Positions 59,602 through 64,000 of a DNA stretch of 64,000 nt are shown here, piece by piece. The position numbers were made by a program, and so were the translations under genes. How positions within the stretch are numbered: position 1 is the stretch's first letter; the number at the start of each line of letters is the position of its first letter. The stretch comes from Delftia tsuruhatensis NBRC 16741 (lineage in GTDB: Bacteria; Pseudomonadota; Gammaproteobacteria; Burkholderiales; Burkholderiaceae_C): assembly GCF_001571325.1 (NCBI RefSeq), contig NZ_BCTO01000022.1, positions 62,001 through 126,000 of the forward strand, in the 5' to 3' direction. A model generated the notes under the pieces. The model did no database searches. It saw nothing but the letters and a program-made list of their open reading frames with translations, and was not told the origin of the DNA.

Positions 59602-59985
59602 TCAGGCTGCCTTGACGAAGTGGGGCTCGGGATGGACGGCATCACCCTGGTAGAAGCCGTGGAAGCGTTCCAGCTGGCGCTGGGCATCGGAGATGTCCAC
59701 GCCTTCGCGCAGCACGGCCACGTCGAAGCCGCAGCGCTGCATCTGCACCAACTGGTCGATCAGCACGTCGCCCGTGGCGCGGATTTCTCCCTGGAAGCCC
59801 AGGCGCTTGCGCAGCAGGCGGGCCTGGCTGAAGGCGCGGCCGTCGGTGAACTTGGGAAAGTTGAGGTCGATGCGCTGCACGCCGGTCAGGTCCAGCGTGA
59901 AGGGGTCGGCGTCATTGGCCGGGGCGATGACAGTCTGCTGGCCTTCGGCCGGGCTTTGGTGCTCGTGGGCGGCGATGATTTTCAT
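59602..59985 (-). CDS. DUF934 protein of the sulfite-reductase operon
   Basis: A 127-residue DUF934 protein: DLTGVQRIDLNFPKFTDGRAFSQARLLRKRLGFQGEIRATGDVL and DQLVQMQRCGFDVAVLREG. It is regularly found between sulfite reductase and APS reductase genes in proteobacteria; its biochemical function is not known to me. It lies 28 bases after cysI and abuts cysH. Confidence 0.92.
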   Translation of the reverse strand: MKIIAAHEHQSPAEGQQTVIAPANDADPFTLDLTGVQRIDLNFPKFTDGRAFSQARLLRKRLGFQGEIRATGDVLIDQLVQMQRCGFDVAVLREGVDISDAQRQLERFHGFYQGDAVHPEPHFVKAA

Positions 59986-60013
59986 GGGGATCTCCTGCGG
60001 CTCTCACCTGGGG

Positions 60014-61846
60014 TCAGGCGGCCGCTTCCTCGGTGTGCTTGGCGGGGTGGCGGGCTGCATTGCCGGCGGCCTTGAACGGTTCGATGCCCACGCGGCGCAC
60101 GGTGGCGATGAAGGTCTCGAAACGGCCGCCTTCGCTTTGGCGCTGTTCGCGGTAGGTGGCCAGCAGGGCCTCGATCACGCCGGGCACTTCGGCGGCGCTG
60201 AACGAGGGGCCGATGATCTTGCCGGGCGTGGCCGGGCCGGACAGGTGGGAGCCGTCGGCGCCGCCCAGCGTGATCTGGTACCACTCCTTGCCGTCCTTGT
60301 CCACGCCCAGGATGCCGATGTGGCCGCTGTGGTGGTGGCCGCAGCTGTTGATGCAGCCGCTGATGTGCAGGTCGATCTCGCCCAGGTCCCACAGCTCGTC
60401 CAGGTCCTGGTAGCGCTCGGTGATGGCCTCGGCAATGGGCAGGGAGCGTGCATTGGCCAGCGAGCAGAAGTCGCCGCCGGGGCAGGCGATCATGTCGGTC
60501 AGCAGGCCGATGTTGGGCTTGGCCAGGCCCAGGGCCTTGGCCGCCTTGTACAGCTGGGGCAGCTGGTCGCGGCGCACCCAGGGCAGCAGCAGGTTCTGCT
60601 CGTGGGTGACGCGCATCTCGCCGGCCGAGAACTGGTCGGCCAGCTCGGCGGCGGCATCCATCTGGTCGGCCGTGGCGTCGCCGGGCGCGTAGCCCAGGCG
60701 CTTGAACGACAGCAGCACGGCGCGCAACTGCGGGTGGCGGTGCGGGCGCACATTGCTGGTCAGCCAGCGGCCGAAGTCCTTGTCTTCCTCGGCGGCGGTG
60801 CGCAGCAGGGCCAGGGTCTCGGCCTCGGCATTGGCGGGCGACAGGTCCAGCTCGGGCTCGCGGAAATTGGCGGCCACGCGGTCGTACTCGGCTTGCGTGA
60901 TGGTGTGGGGACCACCCTCGACCTCGACGATCTGGCGGAACTCCTCATCGACCTGGTCGATGTAGTTCTGGCCCTCGGACTTCACGAGGATCTTGATGCG
61001 CGCCTTCCAGGCGTTGTCGCGGCGGCCGTAGCGGTTGTAGACGCGGATCACGGCTTCCAGGTAGTTCATCAGCTGGTTCCAGGGCAGGAACTCGCGCAGC
61101 ACCGGGCTGATGGTGGGCGTGCGGCCCATGCCGCCGCCCACGCGCACCTTGAAGCCCAGCTCACCAGCCTCGTTCTTGAGCAGCTGCAGGCCCACGTCGT
61201 ACCAGCCCAGCGCGGCGCGGTCTTCCTCGGCGCCGCTGATGGAGACCTTGAACTTGCGCGGCAGGAAGCTGAACTCGGGGTGCAGCGTGCTCCACTGGCG
61301 CAGGATTTCGGTGAAGGGGCGGGGGTCGGCGATCTCGTCGATGGCAATGCCGGCCAGCGCGTCGCTGTTGATGTTGCGGATGCAGTTGCCGCTGGTCTGG
61401 ATGCCGTGCAGGTTCACGCTGGCCAGCAGGTCCATCACGTCGGCGGCCTTGGACAGCGGAATCCAGTTGTACTGCACGTTGGTGCGCGTGGTGAAGTGGC
61501 CGTAGCCGAACTTCAGGTCGGAGCCGATGCGGCGGCCGTCGTGCAGGGGAATGTCGCCCAGCTTGGCCTGGGTGTCGCGGGCCTCGGCCAGCAGGGCGGC
61601 GTCGGGCTGGTCGTACTCGCGGGCCACGCGGGCCAGCACGCGCAGCTGGGCGCTGGACAGCTCGCCGTAGGGCACGGCCACGCGCAGCATGGGCGCGTAG
61701 CGCTGCACATACCAGCCGTTTTGCAGGCGCAGGGGCTTGAACTCATCCTCCGAGAGCTTGCCGGCCTGCCAGCGTTCGAGCTGGTCACGGAACTGCTCGG
61801 CGCGCAGGCGGATGAACTGTTTGTCGAATTCGGTGTATTGGTACAT
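60014..61846 (-). CDS. cysI: sulfite reductase hemoprotein subunit
   Basis: A 610-residue siroheme/[4Fe-4S] reductase that converts sulfite to sulfide. The cluster ligands are in CPGGDFC and CINSCGHHH near the C-terminus; the two-fold repeat of the family is visible (TTRTNVQYNW and VTHEQNLLLPW). No CysJ flavoprotein gene is adjacent, so electrons may come from a ferredoxin. I start at 61846; an open frame continues 53 codons upstream without family character. It is the first gene of cysI-DUF934-cysH-cysD-cysN; the promoter must lie at 61.85-62.1 kb. Confidence 0.93.
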   Translation of the reverse strand: MYQYTEFDKQFIRLRAEQFRDQLERWQAGKLSEDEFKPLRLQNGWYVQRYAPMLRVAVPYGELSSAQLRVLARVAREYDQPDAALLAEARDTQAKLGDIPLHDGRRIGSDLKFGYGHFTTRTNVQYNWIPLSKAADVMDLLASVNLHGIQTSGNCIRNINSDALAGIAIDEIADPRPFTEILRQWSTLHPEFSFLPRKFKVSISGAEEDRAALGWYDVGLQLLKNEAGELGFKVRVGGGMGRTPTISPVLREFLPWNQLMNYLEAVIRVYNRYGRRDNAWKARIKILVKSEGQNYIDQVDEEFRQIVEVEGGPHTITQAEYDRVAANFREPELDLSPANAEAETLALLRTAAEEDKDFGRWLTSNVRPHRHPQLRAVLLSFKRLGYAPGDATADQMDAAAELADQFSAGEMRVTHEQNLLLPWVRRDQLPQLYKAAKALGLAKPNIGLLTDMIACPGGDFCSLANARSLPIAEAITERYQDLDELWDLGEIDLHISGCINSCGHHHSGHIGILGVDKDGKEWYQITLGGADGSHLSGPATPGKIIGPSFSAAEVPGVIEALLATYREQRQSEGGRFETFIATVRRVGIEPFKAAGNAARHPAKHTEEAAA

Positions 61847-62110
61847 GGCGCTTCGGATGTGGGGTCTTCGACTGCCGCCAGTGGCGGCGGTGCAGGGGCT
61901 CATCGCGTGGCACCGAGGCACTTGCGGGACACGCGCACAGAACCCTGCATGGAGGGGAATGTAAGCAATGGCCTTATAGAAGCAAACGATTGTTTTGTCC
62001 TGCAAGTATGTGGATATGGATATAAGTGAATGGCAGCAGACTTTGCGGGGCTGGGCATGCCAAACGCATGGGCGGCCGATATGCTTGCCGGCCAGAGGGA
62101 GGATTTCAGA

Positions 62111-63145
62111 ATGCGAAACCGTTGTGCCGCCATCGGGCTGGCCTTGGCATTGGCAACTGCTGCTCAGGCGCAGGCCCAGAAGCCGGCACCGCCGCCGTCT
62201 GCGTTGTCAGCAGCGCACACAGCTGACATGCCTGAACCCGACAAATCCGCACAGGAATCAGCCTGGGATGCGTATCTGCATCGCGTGGCGGCGCAGTTGG
62301 CCGGTTCCGGCAGCGGGCGCGATCTGGCCTTTGCGGCCATCCTGATCAATCTGTCGCCCCGCGACAAAAGCGCTGTCAGCCAGGCCGAGGGCTGGCGCCA
62401 GGACGCGCTGGAGCGGGCAGGGCAGGATGCGCTGGCCTATCAACTGCTGGCCTCCAAGGCCCCTGAGGACGAAGGCGAAGTGCGCTCCGAGGCTGCCCGC
62501 CGCTGGCTGGCGCTGGAGCCCAGCAATTTCTCTGCGCTGATGCAGCAGGCGCTGGGACCGCAGGAACTGCTGGTTGCAGCGCGCGAAAGCCGCTACGCGG
62601 ACCTGCACATGTATGACGGCGTGCGCTGGATGCAGTCCGCTTTGCTGCGCCATCCGCCCACGGCACAGGAGCTGCAGGCGCTGGGTGGCAGTCCGAACTA
62701 CCGGCTCGAGGAAGGCGCGGTGATCACTGCAATAGGTATCTGGACAGCCTTTCCCTTGACGGGCTACAAGACGCTGCTGGATACCTGCAAACCCGAAGCG
62801 ATGGGCAAAACCCCGGCGCGCGAGGCCGACTGCCTGCATGTAGCCCACCTGCTGACGCAGCGCTCATCGACCGTGCTGGACGAGGGCTTTGGGCTGGCGA
62901 TTCAACGCCGGCTGGCCAAAACCCCGACCGAGCGCGCCGCGGCCCAGGCCCGGCGCCGCCAGTTGGAGTGGCTGATGCAAGCGTCCGCCCCGCTCGGCAT
63001 GCAGGACGGAGGAGCCCGGTTTGCCCGGCTGCTGGCCGATCCTTCCATCCACAGCGAGCAGCAATTGCTGCAGCGCTTGCTCAAGGATGCAGGCCGGCCC
63101 TTGACGCCGCCGCCGTGCTGGAAGTGGCGCCCGCCCAGACCTTAG
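62111..63145 (+). CDS. predicted secreted protein, unknown function
   Basis: A 344-residue protein with a signal peptide (RNRCAAIGLALALATAAQAQAQ) and a long helical, Ala/Leu-rich mature part without recognised domain. Two Cys (LLDTCKPEA, EADCLHVAH) may form a disulfide. GGAGG eight bases before the ATG at 62111 decides the start. Its last 65 bases overlap the end of the convergent ABC ATPase gene. Confidence 0.75.
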   Translation: MRNRCAAIGLALALATAAQAQAQKPAPPPSALSAAHTADMPEPDKSAQESAWDAYLHRVAAQLAGSGSGRDLAFAAILINLSPRDKSAVSQAEGWRQDALERAGQDALAYQLLASKAPEDEGEVRSEAARRWLALEPSNFSALMQQALGPQELLVAARESRYADLHMYDGVRWMQSALLRHPPTAQELQALGGSPNYRLEEGAVITAIGIWTAFPLTGYKTLLDTCKPEAMGKTPAREADCLHVAHLLTQRSSTVLDEGFGLAIQRRLAKTPTERAAAQARRRQLEWLMQASAPLGMQDGGARFARLLADPSIHSEQQLLQRLLKDAGRPLTPPPCWKWRPPRP

Positions 63146-63914
63146 GGATTGCCGGCAGCCGCGCCGCCACCGCCGCCTCGCTCACCCCATAGAGCGCAGC
63201 GAGCGCGGCCGGTGTCGCCACTTGCGCCGCCGCACCGCAGGCCTGCAGGCCGCCGCGGCCCAGCAGGGCGATGCGGTCGGCCACCTGCAGCGCATGCTCG
63301 GGCTGGTGGGTGGACAGCAGCACGGCCATGCCGCGTGCACGCAGCGCGGCAATCTGGTCCAGCACGCGGATCTGGTTGCCGAAGTCCAGGCTGGCCGTGG
63401 GCTCGTCCATGACCAGCAGCGCTGGCTCCTGGGCCAGGGCGCGTGCGATCAGCACCAGCTGGCGCTCGCCGCCGCTCAGCTCGGTGTAGGGACGCAGCGC
63501 CAAATGGGCGATGCCCAACTGCTCCAGGCAGCCCAGCGCCAGGGCACGGTCGGCACTTGAAGGCCGTGCCAGCGCAGGCAGGCGCGCGGCACGGCCCATG
63601 AGCACCATGTCCAGCGCTTCGAAGCCGAAGACGCCGGCCTGAGCCTGGGGCACATAGCCCACGCGCCGCGCAAACTCGGCACGCGGCCAGCTGTGCACGG
63701 GCTGGCCCTGCACGCGCACCTCTCCGGCCAGCGGCGCCAGCAGGCCCAGCACGGTGCGGAACAGCGTGGTCTTGCCGCAGCCGTTGGGTCCCAGCAGGCA
63801 CAGCACCTCGCCTGCGGCAATGGCCAGGTCCAGCCCCTGGCTGACGCGCCGCCGCCCATGGCCTGTGGCCAGGGCCAGCGTCTGCAGCACGGGTGGGGCC
63901 TGCACCTCAGTCAT
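63081..63914 (-). CDS. iron/cobalamin-type ABC transporter ATP-binding protein
   Basis: A 277-residue FecE/BtuD-like ATPase: Walker A GPNGCGKTT, Q-loop VPQAQAG, signature LSGGERQLV, Walker B LLVMDEPTASLD and H-loop STHQPEH. Such subunits drive uptake of ferric siderophores, heme or vitamin B12; the substrate cannot be told without the binding protein. The start lies eight bases inside the permease gene's end, showing an operon that continues beyond the right edge. Confidence 0.92.
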   Translation of the reverse strand: MTEVQAPPVLQTLALATGHGRRRVSQGLDLAIAAGEVLCLLGPNGCGKTTLFRTVLGLLAPLAGEVRVQGQPVHSWPRAEFARRVGYVPQAQAGVFGFEALDMVLMGRAARLPALARPSSADRALALGCLEQLGIAHLALRPYTELSGGERQLVLIARALAQEPALLVMDEPTASLDFGNQIRVLDQIAALRARGMAVLLSTHQPEHALQVADRIALLGRGGLQACGAAAQVATPAALAALYGVSEAAVAARLPAIPKVWAGATSSTAAASRAGLHP

Positions 63915-64000
63915 TGCGGCCCGTGCGCGACAGCAGGTAGAGAAAGAAGGGCGCGCCGACCAGGGCCGTGAGAATGCCCAGCGGCAGCTCGATGCGCGCC
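63907..64000 (-). CDS. FecCD-type ABC permease, C-terminal fragment
   Basis: The last 30 codons are visible: ELPLGILTALVGAPFFLYLLSRTG is the typical final helix of FecCD/BtuC permeases. The rest lies beyond the window. It overlaps the ATPase start by eight bases. Confidence 0.9.
   Translation of the reverse strand, partial: ARIELPLGILTALVGAPFFLYLLSRTGRND

Noticed and set aside
59693-62029. 778-codon open frame on the plus strand
   Set aside because: It is antisense to DUF934 and cysI and rich in Gly, Ala and Val, as mirror frames of GC-rich genes are.
1-64000. CRISPR arrays, rRNA genes, conjugation (tra/virB) genes and integrase genes
   Set aside because: I looked for regularly spaced repeats and for the usual motifs of these genes and found none in the window.

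Overview
The window looks like a chromosome segment from a beta-proteobacterium of the Comamonadaceae, most likely Comamonas. The evidence is a tph (terephthalate) cluster and an iph (isophthalate) operon whose gene orders match those I know from Comamonas sp. E6, a wealth of Bug/TctC-type binding proteins, small H-NS proteins, an IPTL-CTERM surface protein and a CysIHDN/DUF934 sulfur operon. No database search was run; all homology calls are from reading the proteins.

Layout. (1) 1-9.9 kb, catabolism: minus-strand tphC-tphA2-tphA3-tphB (tphB cut by the window edge) with tphR divergent, an IS481 remnant, then minus-strand iphA-iphC-iphB-iphD-iphR. Together they would import terephthalate and isophthalate and oxidise them to cis-diols and then to protocatechuate. 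Palindromes that look like IclR-type operators lie in front of tphC/tphR, iphR and iphA. (2) 9.94-10.96 kb, an intact IS5-family element without a target duplication, at the junction with the next block. (3) 11-24.6 kb, an eight-gene, translationally coupled minus-strand operon that looks like an anti-phage system: excisionase-type HTH, DUF499 ATPase, compact PglZ-type protein, AAA ATPase, subtilisin-like protease, DUF1156 DNA methylase, a 170-aa unknown, SNF2 helicase. It combines the helicase-methylase-ATPase (HMA/BREX-like) core with an IetAS-like ATPase/protease pair. This is the most interesting part of the window.

(4) 24.8-40.8 kb, a mosaic of mobile-element remnants: a broken parB, a DUF932 gene destroyed by a frameshift and by an IS4-family insertion (perfect 9-bp duplication), then a plus-strand ICE-like module (zinc-ribbon/glycine-zipper protein, DUF932, YqaJ recombinase, a Cys-rich Gp3-like protein) whose genes are preceded by hairpins, a set of small membrane proteins and lipoproteins, and an AT-rich piece with an inovirus-Gp2/YfjJ-like protein, AlpA and a ribbon-helix-helix protein. 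A decayed IS701 element follows. The mosaic ends at a short sequence identical to a tmRNA (ssrA) 3' end plus a strong terminator, which I read as the right attachment site of an ssrA-integrated island.

(5) 40.8-64 kb, ordinary core chromosome: two H-NS-like proteins, a large ExeM/NucH-type surface nuclease, an intergenic stretch with a Fur-like box, palindromes and terminators, TPR, RNase H-like, GST and YbaY-like genes, a PHB-depolymerase-like esterase with a CopG-type regulator, a hemolysin III gene frameshifted in a G7 tract, tRNA-Pro(TGG), infA, psd, a ferredoxin/ferredoxin reductase pair, the assimilatory sulfate operon cysI-DUF934-cysH-cysD-cysN, a secreted protein, and the start of an iron/B12-type ABC transporter.
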